Below the pieces are notes generated by a model. The model was not told the origin of the DNA. It worked only from the letters and a program-made list of their open reading frames with translations, and made no database searches. From positions 52,557 through 116,556 of the forward strand of contig CANHGK010000007.1 in NCBI GenBank assembly GCA_947460235.1: 64,000 bases of DNA, read 5' to 3'. This stretch comes from Paenibacillaceae bacterium (GTDB taxonomy: Bacteria > Bacillota > Bacilli > Paenibacillales > CANHGK01). Shown in pieces: positions 10,541-20,032 of the stretch. How positions within the stretch are numbered: the first letter of the stretch is position 1; every line of letters starts with the position of its first letter. Position numbers and translations under genes: made by a program.

Positions 10541-10590
10541 AAGGGATGTATTTAACGGTTAGTTCAAACCGTTAAATACATCCCTTTTTG
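10541..10590. terminator. Strong bidirectional terminator between thioesterase and EAL gene
   Basis: A 20-bp perfect inverted repeat (10541-10560 with 10567-10586) has a 6-base loop. TTTTT follows on plus and ATTTTATT on minus. It serves both convergent genes. Confidence 0.92.
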
Positions 10591-10605
10591 TTTCGATTAA
10601 TTCAG

Positions 10606-12084
10606 TTAACCGATTGCTGCAAGCGACATTGGAAACTGACGAATTTCATCAATTAACATTTGTTCAAGTTTTTTTGCCGGTTCTGGTCTAGAAATAAAGT
10701 AACCTTGAATACCGTCACATCCAAGTCGATGAAGTAAATCAAACCATTCTTGAGTTTCAACACCTTCAGCAATAACGGTAAGATTTAATGATTTGGCTAG
10801 ATCAATCATTGAGCGTACGATAATTTCACGTTGTACAATTTTCGTGTCGTTCATCAAGAAACGAAGGTCCATTTTCAATGTATTTACTGGGAAATGATAT
10901 AAATACTCGTAAGAGCTATAACCGGTGCCGAAATCATCGATCGAGAGATGCACACCATATGAACGAATTTTATTCATTGTATCTAATACTAAAGGCAATT
11001 GATGAATAGATTCAGTTTCAGTAATTTCAAGTTCGATCCATTTTGGGTCAACACCGGTGCGTTCAATAATTTCTTTGACCTGTTCAGCGAAGCCGGATCG
11101 TTGTAATTGACAAGCGGATACATTCACACTAATTGGAATCGTAGGTAATCCGCGGCGATTCCAAAGTTTTAATTGTTTACACGTTTCTTCAAGTACCCAT
11201 TCACCAACTGCGTGGATTAACCCAGTTTTTTCTGCTAGCGGTATGAATTCACCAGGCGAGATCGGACCAAGTCTTGGATGAGTCCAACGGATTAACGTTT
11301 CTGCACCAATTAATTTCCTGTTTTTCGGTGCGACTTTCGGTTGGTAATGCAAAATGAATTCGCCTCTTCGAAGTGCTCCAACGAGTTCTTGCTCGATAAG
11401 TCTTGTCCGTTTACTTGATTCGATTAATTCATGTGAATAAATATGTATTTCCTGGTGTTGCTCCATTGCGATTTGTAGTGCCATTTTTGATTCTTGAATC
11501 CAATCCTCAACGGTAATCGTACGACCATTTAATGCGGAAGCACCGATACAACCATCCCAAAAGCGAACATCACCTTCAATTTCCATCGGTACTCGGAGTA
11601 AACGGATCATTTGCTCAGCCAAATCGACGGTTAAACGATCGCGACGTTGTTCAGGCATCCAAATGACAAAATCATAATCATCTAGTGGCATGATCCACGC
11701 TTGCGGAGGCAAAACTTGTTCGATTCGCTGACAAATCGCTTCGAACCAAGCATCATCAATCATTTTTTGTTGTGTCCCTTGCCATTTCCAATCAAGCACG
11801 CGCATCACGAACAACGTTACCGGCCAACTTGTCATCACTGCCATCTGTTGTTCAAATTGAATCCGTTCAATTAGAGAGCGATCCATAAATGGTGTAATTT
11901 TTATTTGTTTCATAGTTTTCACGGAATTCTTGAGGAAAAAGTGATAGATGATCAATGCAATTGGTAACAGTAGGAGAAACCATTGATGCAACGTTAACCA
12001 TCCGACCAAGAAAATGAGTCCATAAACCGTAAGTTTACGATATAACGGATTGCTCATTACCATGTTCAGTTGTAATCGATTCAA
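10606..12084 (-). CDS. Membrane-anchored EAL-domain c-di-GMP phosphodiesterase with degenerate GGDEF
   Basis: 492 residues. Two hydrophobic segments at about 17-50 anchor it. A GGDEF-like domain follows whose signature is DDYDF, so it is unlikely to make c-di-GMP. The EAL domain (about 235-480) has ETL in place of EAL, but keeps the Asn of SVNVSA, the Glu of EITET, DDFGTG, the Lys of TLKMD, EGVET and the Gln of GIQGYF. Phosphodiesterase activity (c-di-GMP to pGpG) is therefore plausible. The start is TTG at 12084, chosen for GGTGGTGAG six bases upstream; ATG codons eight and ten residues in are alternatives. It is divergent from ppk. A c-di-GMP-I riboswitch lies elsewhere in this window. Confidence 0.9.
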   Translation of the reverse strand: MNRLQLNMVMSNPLYRKLTVYGLIFLVGWLTLHQWFLLLLPIALIIYHFFLKNSVKTMKQIKITPFMDRSLIERIQFEQQMAVMTSWPVTLFVMRVLDWKWQGTQQKMIDDAWFEAICQRIEQVLPPQAWIMPLDDYDFVIWMPEQRRDRLTVDLAEQMIRLLRVPMEIEGDVRFWDGCIGASALNGRTITVEDWIQESKMALQIAMEQHQEIHIYSHELIESSKRTRLIEQELVGALRRGEFILHYQPKVAPKNRKLIGAETLIRWTHPRLGPISPGEFIPLAEKTGLIHAVGEWVLEETCKQLKLWNRRGLPTIPISVNVSACQLQRSGFAEQVKEIIERTGVDPKWIELEITETESIHQLPLVLDTMNKIRSYGVHLSIDDFGTGYSSYEYLYHFPVNTLKMDLRFLMNDTKIVQREIIVRSMIDLAKSLNLTVIAEGVETQEWFDLLHRLGCDGIQGYFISRPEPAKKLEQMLIDEIRQFPMSLAAIG

Positions 12085-12147
12085 TGTCTCACCACCTAAA
12101 GTCTAGTATTTTTGAATTGAAAGAAAATTGAGAACGCTTACACGGAA

Positions 12148-12176
12148 AGTATAACGTAAAGTTTTCGTTTTGACTA
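12148..12176 (-). promoter_or_regulatory. Candidate SigA promoter for the EAL gene
   Basis: On the minus strand TAGTCA (4 of 6 matches to TTGACA), 17 bases, then TATACT (5 of 6 to TATAAT), about 65 bases ahead of the TTG start. Confidence 0.45.
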
Positions 12177-12245
12177 CTTCAGATTTTTAAGGAAACAGCA
12201 AATGACGAATATTTATTTGAAGATTTTATTTCGTAGGAATTACGT

Positions 12246-12251
12246 TATAAT
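12246..12251 (+). promoter_or_regulatory. Candidate -10 box for ppk
   Basis: A perfect TATAAT lies 40 bases ahead of the ppk ATG. No good -35 sits at 17 bases; TTGAAG is 23 bases away, so the promoter may need an activator. Confidence 0.35.
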
Positions 12252-12290
12252 GAAACACAGAGGGAGCATTCGTTTTGACGGGGGAATCTT

Positions 12291-14357
12291 ATGAATAGGA
12301 AAGAGTCCGTTCGGTCCACGTATTTTAACCGCGATTTAAGTTGGCTTGAATTTAATAAGCGAGTACTTGAAGAAGCGCAAGATCATGATGTACCTTTATT
12401 GGAGCGTATTAAATTTTTATCCATTGTTTCTAGTAACTTGGATGAATTTATGAGCGTTCGGGTAGCGGGATTGCTCGATCAATTGCGTGCCGGTTATAAT
12501 CGTTTGGATTTTTCGGGATATACGCCGCAAAATTTATTGCGACGAATTATGAAACGTACGGAAGCGATGTTGGAAGCACAATATCGTGCGTATCGTGAAT
12601 TAATGCGTTCTTTGCAGAAAGAGAATTTAATTTTTCAGCAGTATGTCGATTTGAATTCGAATCAACAAAACTTTGTGAATCAGTACTTTCAAGATACGGT
12701 TTTTCCAATCTTGACACCAATGGCAATTGATCAAAGCAGACCGTTTCCGCTCGTACACAGTCAAAGTATTTACCTGGTAATCACTTTAAAAAGAGATGGT
12801 GATGCCGAGGATGACAAACCATATATCGCAATTTTACAAGTTCCATCTAACTTACCAAGGTTTTTAGGTTTACCTTCAAGACCACATAGTAAAAAGCGAG
12901 AATTTATTTTATTAGAAGATATTATCCGCCAAAATATTGCCCAATTGTTTTTCGGTTACACACCGGTAGCAATTGATAAATTTCGTTTAACGAGAAATGC
13001 GGATATGACGCTTAATGAAGAGGGCGCAGAAGATTTACTTGTGGAAATTGAAAAGGAATTACGCAAGCGTCGATGGGGCGCGCCAGTTCGATTAGAAATT
13101 TGTTCTGGCATGAGTGATTTTATACTGCAAATTTTAATCGATGAGTTTGAAATTCCAGATCATGTGTTTGTGATTGATGGACCGATGGATTTGACGTATT
13201 TAATGAAATTTTCGATGCAATTAACTGATTTTGATCATTTGAGGTATCCGAAGTTGGATCCGGAATATCCGAGAGAATTCGATGCAGATGATGATTTGCT
13301 TGCTGTCATGCGTGAAAGGGATGTTATTGCTTACCATCCATTTGAATCGTTTGAAGCGGTTACGGATTTTGTTGTTCAGTCAGCACATGATCCGCAAGTA
13401 TTAGCGATCAAAATGACCTTGTATCGTGTGAGTGGACAGTCAGAACTCATTCAAGCACTTGCTGCTGCAGCTGAATCTGGCAAACAAGTAACTGTCGTTG
13501 TTGAATTGAAAGCACGATTTGACGAGGAGCGGAATATTGCTTGGGCAAAAACGCTTGAAAAAGCTGGTTGTCATGTTGTATATGGTCTGGTTGGATTAAA
13601 AACGCATTGTAAAATTACGTTAGTCGTGCGGCAAGAAGAAGATGGTGTGCGTCGATATGTACACGTTGGTACCGGAAACTATAATGATATGACCGCAAGG
13701 CTTTACACTGATTTAGGTTTGTTTACGACCAATCCGATGCTTGGGCGCGATGCTTCTGCATTGTTTAATGAAATGACTGGTTATTCTGCGCCTTACGATT
13801 TTCAGGCGATAGCTGTTGCACCATTACAATTACGCCCTAAATTGATTGAATTAATACAACGTGAACGGGAACATGCACGTAATGGCAAACCTGCACGAAT
13901 TATTGCCAAAATGAATTCGCTTTCCAATCAACAAATGGTAGATGAATTATACAAAGCTTCTCAGGATGGCGTAAAAATTGATTTGATCATTCGCGGCGTT
14001 TGTTGCTTAAAACCAGGGTACCAAGGATTAAGTGAAAACATTACGGTTCGCAGTATCGTCGACCGTTTTCTTGAACATTCACGCATTTTTTATTTCGAAA
14101 ATTGCGGGGATACAGAAGTCTGGTTATCCAGTGCGGATTGGATGACACGAAATTTGACAAGACGAATTGAATTGATGGTGCCGTTGTTTGATCTGCATAC
14201 GAAGCAAACCGCAATGAATGTTCTTAACTTGAATTTGAATGATACTGTGAAAGCTAGAGTTTTGGACGCGAGCGGAAATTATAAGCGGATCCTAAACCGG
14301 GAACCAGTTCGCAGTCAGTTCCTTTCGATTGAATCTAAAAATTGGAAATCATCTTAA
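12291..14357 (+). CDS. ppk: Polyphosphate kinase 1
   Basis: 688 residues, the usual PPK1 length; ATG is preceded by GGGGGAA. The N-terminus has the PPK signature FNRDLSWLEFNKRVLEEA and VSSNLDEFMSVRVAGL. The two phospholipase-D-like halves are present, with YVHVGTGNYND (about residue 455) carrying the histidine that is phosphorylated in the family, and a late EVWLSSADWMTRNL block. It makes long-chain inorganic polyphosphate from ATP reversibly. It faces the exopolyphosphatase gene ppx across a shared terminator, so synthesis and breakdown enzymes are neighbours but separately transcribed. Confidence 0.96.
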   Translation: MNRKESVRSTYFNRDLSWLEFNKRVLEEAQDHDVPLLERIKFLSIVSSNLDEFMSVRVAGLLDQLRAGYNRLDFSGYTPQNLLRRIMKRTEAMLEAQYRAYRELMRSLQKENLIFQQYVDLNSNQQNFVNQYFQDTVFPILTPMAIDQSRPFPLVHSQSIYLVITLKRDGDAEDDKPYIAILQVPSNLPRFLGLPSRPHSKKREFILLEDIIRQNIAQLFFGYTPVAIDKFRLTRNADMTLNEEGAEDLLVEIEKELRKRRWGAPVRLEICSGMSDFILQILIDEFEIPDHVFVIDGPMDLTYLMKFSMQLTDFDHLRYPKLDPEYPREFDADDDLLAVMRERDVIAYHPFESFEAVTDFVVQSAHDPQVLAIKMTLYRVSGQSELIQALAAAAESGKQVTVVVELKARFDEERNIAWAKTLEKAGCHVVYGLVGLKTHCKITLVVRQEEDGVRRYVHVGTGNYNDMTARLYTDLGLFTTNPMLGRDASALFNEMTGYSAPYDFQAIAVAPLQLRPKLIELIQREREHARNGKPARIIAKMNSLSNQQMVDELYKASQDGVKIDLIIRGVCCLKPGYQGLSENITVRSIVDRFLEHSRIFYFENCGDTEVWLSSADWMTRNLTRRIELMVPLFDLHTKQTAMNVLNLNLNDTVKARVLDASGNYKRILNREPVRSQFLSIESKNWKSS

Positions 14358-14362
14358 ATCGT

Positions 14363-14469
14363 AAAAACCTTGTTATCTAAACCATTTAGTGAACTGCACC
14401 TCCAACGATTAGATCGTGTCTAACAATCGGGGTGAAGTTCATAGTTGGTCTTGATGACAAGGTTTTTTT
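14363..14469. terminator. ppk/ppx convergent terminator, split by a 52-bp insertion
   Basis: The outer arms AAAAACCTTGT (14363-14373) and ACAAGGTTTTT (14457-14467) pair perfectly, with T runs outward on both strands. Taking out bases 14390-14441 and one TAG copy leaves further pairing (ATC with GAT, ACCA with TGGT) and a 6-base loop. This is a classic terminator whose loop now holds the insert. Confidence 0.8.
14390..14441. mobile_element. 52-bp mini-insertion with IS3-family-like terminal inverted repeats
   Basis: The left end is TGAACTGCACCTCCAACGAT; the right end, read inward, is TGAACTTCACCCCGATTGTT followed by AGACA. Both resemble IS3-family (IS150-type) ends, which begin TG and continue toward GTTAGACA. 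The two ends almost touch, so no cargo is left. A 3-bp direct repeat TAG flanks the element (14387-14389 and 14442-14444), as expected for IS3-family transposition. A related end occurs at 25856-25880. It is best described as a MITE-like internal-deletion derivative. Confidence 0.7.
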
Positions 14470-14473
14470 GATA

Positions 14474-16000
14474 TTATTCCGTTGAAATTTTTAATTTGAC
14501 GCCCCATACTTTTTGGAATTCTTTATCAACATTATTCCATTCTAAACGTTCGAGCACCGGTTCACGCAAGACTGATAGTTTTATGATCATCTCTTTATTT
14601 ACCCGAGTGATTTTAACGTTTTGAATCGGCTGAGTTTCACTGCGGTCGAATGCAATCGCCATCCGAAGTATCGAACCAAGTTGTGAAATTAATGTCAAAT
14701 CATTTTCGGATAAGATGTCACGGTGCAGGTTAAAGAACTCACGAACGCGAACTTTACTTTTATATGCTGCAGTCAATGCAACGATCAATGTTTCTCGATG
14801 ACTAAGTCCGCCAAGACGCGAATAAGCAATTAAATAGTACGTGTGTTTGTAATATTCGTGAAATTGGATACCGACACCGATTCGATAAAGCAAGGATGCT
14901 GCACTAAGTAATTTACGTACCCGTTCGCCGTGACCATGCATCGAAATCATTTCATCGTACAACCGTAGCGCTAAAAGATTTACATGTTCAACATGTACTT
15001 TTGAAACTTCCGGATGCATCTCCAACAAATTGCGGGTGTTTTTTTCGATTACGTCGTTAATCGGTTCGTGGAAACCCATCACATGGTCGAAAAACAATCC
15101 GTCTCGCAGTCCATTTCCACTAATGACGAAATGTGTTCCTTTGATGATTCTAATTAACGTTAGCGCGATGAGCATTCCTGGAATAATTAAGTCTGCTCGA
15201 TCTTTGGAAACTCCGTATATTTTTTTGCGTTTCTCTGGATCGAGTGGGAATAGTTTCGAGTACACATTCCGTGCATTCGATTCGGTCAATTCGTAATGAT
15301 GCGTGAGAGAAAGGGAGTAATCGGTTACATGTTGATCCAATTTTGCAATGGTACGGAATGTCCCTCCAACGCCGATGCAAGGTAAGCCTGGTGATGATGA
15401 AATCCATTTTTCTTTGGAAACAGAAATTTCGATCATCTGTTCCATTTGATGAACTTGTTCTTCTGACATAACGCCTTGACTCGAAAACACTTTGGTCATG
15501 TTTACTGCGCCAAACGGAAAGGAGACACTGTGTAAGATGCTACGATTTTTTACTAGCGTAACTTCTGTGCTACCTCCTCCAATATCGATTAGAAATCCGT
15601 CCGTTTCGCACATTGTATTCATCACGCCGAGAAAGCCCATTCGCGCTTCTTCTGCACCGCTAAGAACATCTATTGTAATACCAGTTAATGCTTGTACACG
15701 ATCAACGATGTGTTCGGTATTAAATGCGTTGCGAATTGCTGCGGTTGCGACTGCACGTAAGTTCGTTACTTGGTGTGCGGTGCATAACAAACGAAAACGA
15801 GTAAGGATTTCTACAAGTTCGTTAATATGTTCATCTGGTAGAATGCCTTCATGTGTAATCCGTTCACTTAGTCTAGCGGATTGTTTGCTTTCATCGATAA
15901 TTCGATAGCCTGCTTCATCGACTTTTTCATAAATAACAAGTCGGATCGAGTTAGAGCCAATATCAATCATTCCGAATCGCAAATATTGGTGTGTGGTCAT
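14474..16000 (-). CDS. ppx: Exopolyphosphatase, Ppx/GppA family
   Basis: 508 residues. The first actin-like domain opens with FGMIDIGSNSIRLVIYE, and the second nucleotide loop is FLIDIGGGSTEVTL (about residue 137). Catalytic-type RAVATAAIRNA and SGAEEARMGF are present. A C-terminal helical HD-like region spans about 310-508. Such enzymes release phosphate from polyphosphate, and some also hydrolyse pppGpp. ATG is preceded by GGAGGC. It is convergent with ppk; together they form a polyphosphate module. Confidence 0.93.
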   Translation of the reverse strand: MTTHQYLRFGMIDIGSNSIRLVIYEKVDEAGYRIIDESKQSARLSERITHEGILPDEHINELVEILTRFRLLCTAHQVTNLRAVATAAIRNAFNTEHIVDRVQALTGITIDVLSGAEEARMGFLGVMNTMCETDGFLIDIGGGSTEVTLVKNRSILHSVSFPFGAVNMTKVFSSQGVMSEEQVHQMEQMIEISVSKEKWISSSPGLPCIGVGGTFRTIAKLDQHVTDYSLSLTHHYELTESNARNVYSKLFPLDPEKRKKIYGVSKDRADLIIPGMLIALTLIRIIKGTHFVISGNGLRDGLFFDHVMGFHEPINDVIEKNTRNLLEMHPEVSKVHVEHVNLLALRLYDEMISMHGHGERVRKLLSAASLLYRIGVGIQFHEYYKHTYYLIAYSRLGGLSHRETLIVALTAAYKSKVRVREFFNLHRDILSENDLTLISQLGSILRMAIAFDRSETQPIQNVKITRVNKEMIIKLSVLREPVLERLEWNNVDKEFQKVWGVKLKISTE

Positions 16001-16212
16001 TGCAAAGCCTCCATTTAATTGTGTGAATTTACAATGAAAAAGTATCTTTAGTTTACCACGTTGAACCTTCTAAAACGTAACATTTATAAGCATTGATGTT
16101 ATTTATTCAGCTGATAACCAATTTTTATTCAGATTTGTACGGTGATGATTTCCTTTCATCATTTAAATCATTTATTATATTAAGTAGGTTATTGAAAAGG
16201 AGAGAGCATGGG

Positions 16213-17325
16213 ATGACGGCAACAAAAGGATTAGAAGGTATTGTTGCGGCAACGTCCTCGATCAGTTCGATTATCGATGGTGTGTTGACGTATCGCGGCA
16301 TTAATATTGATGAGCTAGCGGAGAACGCTAACTTTGAAGAAACAGCCTATTTGCTCTGGTTCGGCAAATTGCCGACGCAAACTGAATTGGATGATTTGAA
16401 GGCACAATTGAATGCCAGTGCTCCGATTCCGCAACAAATTATTGATCAATTGAAATCATATCCAAAAGATGCAAATACAATGGCGGTTTTGCGTACTGCG
16501 ATTTCTGCACTTGCTTTTTATGATGTCGAAGAAGCTGATATGTCTCCTGCTGCGAATGTACGTAAAGCAATTCGTTTACAAGCACAAGTTGGAACAGTCA
16601 TTGCTGCGTTTGACCGAATTCGCAAAGGACTTGAGCCACTAGCACCGCTTGGTAAAGGTACGCTAGCTGAGAACTTCTTGTATATGTTGACAGGGAAAGC
16701 TCCAGAAGAAATTGCGGTTAAGGCGCTCGATCAAGCGCTTGTATTGCATGCTGACCATGAGTTGAACGCATCAACGTTCTCCGCACGAGTAACAGTTGCG
16801 ACGTTGTCTGATATTTATTCTGGTGTGACGGCTGCAATTGGTGCATTAAAAGGACCTCTTCATGGCGGAGCGAATGAACAAGTAATGGCAATGCTCGAAG
16901 ATGTTGGGACAAGCGATAAAGCAGAAGAATACATCACAGAAAAGTTGGCGAACAAAGCAAAAATTATGGGCTTTGGTCACCGTGTGTATAAAGACGGAGA
17001 CCCGCGTGCGAAACATTTGCAAGCGATGTCTCTAGCGTTAGGCGAATTGACAGGGAACATGAACTGGTATGACATGTCTGTCAAGATCGAAGCAATCGTT
17101 GTCGGCCAAAAAGGATTGAAACCGAACGTGGATTTCTACTCCGCATCCGTGTATACAAGTCTCGAAATACCGCGCGACTTGTTTACCCCGATATTTGCAC
17201 TTAGCCGTATGTCTGGATGGACAGCGCATATTCTTGAACAATATTCGGACAATCGCTTAATTCGTCCGCGTGCGGACTATATCGGACCGGTTGACATGCG
17301 TTATATTCCAATGAGTGAACGCTGA
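16213..17325 (+). CDS. citZ: Citrate synthase
   Basis: 370 residues starting MTATKGLEGIVAA. ATG at 16213 is used because AAAGGAGAG lies eight bases upstream; the 40-codon upstream extension is non-homologous. Catalytic motifs are GPLHGGANEQV, GFGHRVYKDGDPR and VDFYSASVY (the Asp), with the C-terminal SGWTAHILEQ. It condenses oxaloacetate and acetyl-CoA. It is the first gene of citZ-icd-mdh, as in Bacillus. The 212-base gap from ppx has a small hairpin (GATGAT...ATCAT near 16143-16162) but no clear promoter or cre site. Confidence 0.96.
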   Translation: MTATKGLEGIVAATSSISSIIDGVLTYRGINIDELAENANFEETAYLLWFGKLPTQTELDDLKAQLNASAPIPQQIIDQLKSYPKDANTMAVLRTAISALAFYDVEEADMSPAANVRKAIRLQAQVGTVIAAFDRIRKGLEPLAPLGKGTLAENFLYMLTGKAPEEIAVKALDQALVLHADHELNASTFSARVTVATLSDIYSGVTAAIGALKGPLHGGANEQVMAMLEDVGTSDKAEEYITEKLANKAKIMGFGHRVYKDGDPRAKHLQAMSLALGELTGNMNWYDMSVKIEAIVVGQKGLKPNVDFYSASVYTSLEIPRDLFTPIFALSRMSGWTAHILEQYSDNRLIRPRADYIGPVDMRYIPMSER

Positions 17326-17363
17326 TTAAACTGGTATTGATCATTTCTTAGGAGGTTTGACTT

Positions 17364-18659
17364 GTGATTAGTTTAGAAAAATTGGCGCCGCCAACAGCCG
17401 GTGAGCGCATTACTATTATCGATGGGGTATTAAATGTACCTAATCATCCAATTGTTCCATTTATTGAGGGCGATGGTACAGGTGCAGACATTTGGGCGGC
17501 TTCCAAACGCGTACTTGATGCTGCCGTTGAAAAAGCATTTAACAATGAGAAAAAAATTGAATGGTACGAAGTATTTGCAGGCGAAAAAGCATTTAATGCG
17601 TACGGAGAATGGTTACCTAATGATACATTAACTGCAATTCGCGAGTTAATTGTTGCGATTAAAGGACCACTTACAACACCAATTGGCGGCGGAATTCGTT
17701 CATTAAATGTTGCGCTTCGTCAAGAGTTAGATTTATACGTGTGCTTGCGTCCGGTTCGTTATTTTGATGGTGTTCCTTCTCCAGTCAAACGCCCTGAACT
17801 CGTAGACATGGTTATTTTCCGCGAAAATACGGAAGATATTTATGCTGGTATTGAGTACCAAGAAGGCACAGAAGCAGTTAAGAAAGTGTTGTCGTTCTTG
17901 CAAAATGAGATGGGTGTAAATAAAATTCGTTTCCCTGAAACATCAGGCATCGGCATCAAACCAGTGTCACGTGAAGGTTCAGAGCGTTTAATCCGCGCTT
18001 CGATCGAATATGCAATTTTACATGGCCGCAAGTCCGTTACAATCGTTCATAAAGGAAATATCATGAAGTTTACAGAAGGCGCCTTCAAAAACTGGGGCTA
18101 TGAGCTTGCAGAACGCGAATTCTCAGATAAAGTATTTACGTGGTCTGAATATGACCGCATTAAAGAAGCACAAGGTCAAGCGGCAGCAGATGCGGCTCAA
18201 AAAGCGGCGCTTGATGGTGGCAAAATTCTTGTGAAAGATGCGATTGCAGATATCGCATTACAACAAGTTTTGACACGTCCAACTGACTTTGATGTGATCG
18301 CAACGTTGAACTTAAATGGCGACTACTTGTCAGATGCACTTGCTGCACAAGTTGGCGGAATCGGGATCGCTCCTGGTGCAAACATTAATTATTTAACTGG
18401 TCATGCGATTTTTGAAGCAACCCATGGAACAGCACCGAAATACGCAGGAAAAGATGTAGTAAACCCTGGTTCCGTTATTTTGTCTGGCGTAATGATGCTT
18501 GAACACCTTGGATGGCAAGAAGCTGCAGACTTGATCTACAAATCGATGGCTACTACAATTAACAACAAAACCGTAACTTATGATTTCGCTCGTTTGATGG
18601 AAGGCGCAACCGAAGTGAAATGTTCCAAATTCGCCGATCTATTGATCGAAAACATGTAA
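17364..18659 (+). CDS. icd: Isocitrate dehydrogenase (NADP+)
   Basis: 431 residues from GTG at 17364, preceded by TAGGAGG. It shows the NADP-type isocitrate dehydrogenase motifs [23 protein letters not shown], with the substrate-binding serine, and [26 protein letters not shown] and [17 protein letters not shown]. It catalyses oxidative decarboxylation of isocitrate to 2-oxoglutarate in the TCA cycle. It lies between citZ and mdh with short gaps and no terminator, which indicates one operon. Confidence 0.97.
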   Translation: MISLEKLAPPTAGERITIIDGVLNVPNHPIVPFIEGDGTGADIWAASKRVLDAAVEKAFNNEKKIEWYEVFAGEKAFNAYGEWLPNDTLTAIRELIVAIKGPLTTPIGGGIRSLNVALRQELDLYVCLRPVRYFDGVPSPVKRPELVDMVIFRENTEDIYAGIEYQEGTEAVKKVLSFLQNEMGVNKIRFPETSGIGIKPVSREGSERLIRASIEYAILHGRKSVTIVHKGNIMKFTEGAFKNWGYELAEREFSDKVFTWSEYDRIKEAQGQAAADAAQKAALDGGKILVKDAIADIALQQVLTRPTDFDVIATLNLNGDYLSDALAAQVGGIGIAPGANINYLTGHAIFEATHGTAPKYAGKDVVNPGSVILSGVMMLEHLGWQEAADLIYKSMATTINNKTVTYDFARLMEGATEVKCSKFADLLIENM

Positions 18660-18680
18660 GATAAAGGAGCTACTTTTCCC

Positions 18681-19640
18681 ATGGCAATTCAACGCAAAAA
18701 AATTACAGTTGTCGGTGCAGGTTTTACTGGCGCGACAACTGCTCTAATGCTTGCTCAGAAAGAACTTGGTGATGTTGTATTGCTTGACATCGCACCACTT
18801 GAAAACCCGACAAAAGGGAAAGCACTTGATATGCTTGAAGCAAGCCCTGTTCAAGGTTTTGATGCAAAAATTACAGGTACATCGTCATATGAGCAAGCGG
18901 CAGATTCCGATGTGGTTATCATCACAGCAGGTATCGCTCGTAAGCCGGGCATGAGTCGCGATGACCTTGTGAGTACAAACGCAGGAATCGTGAAGTCCGT
19001 TTGCGAACAAGTAAAACGCGTTGCTCCGAACAGTTATGTCATCATCTTGTCGAATCCTGTAGATGCGATGACCTATGTTGCATACGAGACGCTTGGTTTC
19101 CCAAAAAATCGTGTCATCGGTCAATCCGGTGTGCTTGATACGGCACGTTTCAATACATTTGTTTCTGAAGCGTTGAACGTATCCGTTGAAGACATTCGCG
19201 GTTTCGTTCTTGGTGGTCACGGTGATGACATGGTTCCGCTCGTTCGCTATTCAAGTGTTGGCGGAATTCCAATCGAGAAATTGTTACCGAAAGAACAAAT
19301 TGATGCGATCGTTCAACGTACACGCGTTGGCGGCGGCGAAATTGTAAACTTGCTTGGTAATGGAAGTGCATATTATGCGCCAGCAGCATCATTGGTTCAA
19401 ATGGCAGAAGCGATTTTGAAGGACAAAAAACGCATTATTCCTGCGATCGCATTGCTTGAAGGTGAGTATGGTTACTCGAATTTATTTATGGGTGTGCCTA
19501 CTGTACTTGGTGGTAATGGTATTGAGCGAGTGTTCGACTTAGAAGTGACTGCAGAAGAAAAAGCGGCTTTGGACAAATCCGCTGAATCAGTGCGCAAAGT
19601 AATTGCGATTGTAGATCAATCTGCTGTATTGTCTAAATAA
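18681..19640 (+). CDS. mdh: Malate dehydrogenase (NAD+), LDH-like
   Basis: 319 residues with the Rossmann loop [14 protein letters not shown], followed by VVLLDI (Asp, for NAD preference). The mobile loop is [16 protein letters not shown] with the substrate arginines, and the catalytic His is in [14 protein letters not shown]. The short length and these motifs place it in the LDH-like malate dehydrogenases of Bacilli. It oxidises malate to oxaloacetate. It is the last gene of the citZ-icd-mdh operon and is followed by a terminator. Confidence 0.96.
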   Translation: MAIQRKKITVVGAGFTGATTALMLAQKELGDVVLLDIAPLENPTKGKALDMLEASPVQGFDAKITGTSSYEQAADSDVVIITAGIARKPGMSRDDLVSTNAGIVKSVCEQVKRVAPNSYVIILSNPVDAMTYVAYETLGFPKNRVIGQSGVLDTARFNTFVSEALNVSVEDIRGFVLGGHGDDMVPLVRYSSVGGIPIEKLLPKEQIDAIVQRTRVGGGEIVNLLGNGSAYYAPAASLVQMAEAILKDKKRIIPAIALLEGEYGYSNLFMGVPTVLGGNGIERVFDLEVTAEEKAALDKSAESVRKVIAIVDQSAVLSK

Positions 19641-19657
19641 TGTTAGGATACTTAACA

Positions 19658-19684
19658 GACTCCGATTCGTCGGAGTCTTTTTCT
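19658..19684 (+). terminator. Terminator after mdh
   Basis: GACTCCGA and TCGGAGTC form an 8-bp stem with a TTCG loop and are followed by TTTTTCT. Confidence 0.92.
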
Positions 19685-19787
19685 ATTTAAATTATTAAAT
19701 TCTCTGAAATACTTGCTAAATGAGTTTTGAATATGCTAATGTCTTTTTATGAAATGTTACTATTCTTTACATTGTGAAGGAGATCCG

Positions 19788-19970
19788 ATGTCCACTCATG
19801 CAGAAATCGAAGAAAAAATCGCAGAACTTAAATCAGATATGGATCAATTCACGTTTTTATTAAATGATCTGAGCGAAAAGGTTAAGCATTTATTATTAGA
19901 ATTAGGTCAGCCGATATCGTATCAAGAAACGGACGAGGACATCTTTGTTGAAACGTTAACTCAGAAATGA
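19788..19970 (+). CDS. Small acidic coiled-coil protein of unknown function
   Basis: 60 residues. ATG at 19788 has GAAGGAG at a good distance; an upstream in-frame ATG at 19749 does not. The protein is one long amphipathic helix (EEKIAELKSDMDQFTFLLNDLSEKVKHLLLEL by eye) with a short acidic tail. It has no cysteines and no membrane segment. I do not recognise the family. It is a single-gene unit with a strong terminator right after the stop. Confidence 0.6.
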   Translation: MSTHAEIEEKIAELKSDMDQFTFLLNDLSEKVKHLLLELGQPISYQETDEDIFVETLTQK

Positions 19971-19972
19971 AA

Positions 19973-20017
19973 AAATGCCAGTTATCCGATTCGATTTTCG
20001 GATGACTGGCATTTTTA
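19973..20017. terminator. Bidirectional terminator between two small unknown genes
   Basis: ATGCCAGT...ATCCGA pairs with TCGGAT...ACTGGCAT, with TTTTTATT following on plus and TTTTT on minus. Confidence 0.88.
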
Positions 20018-20032
20018 TTATGTATTTTGGAA

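Noticed and set aside
16001..16212. CcpA (cre) site or clear promoter before citZ
   Set aside because: No sequence close to the cre consensus or a good -35/-10 pair was visible; only a small hairpin was seen.
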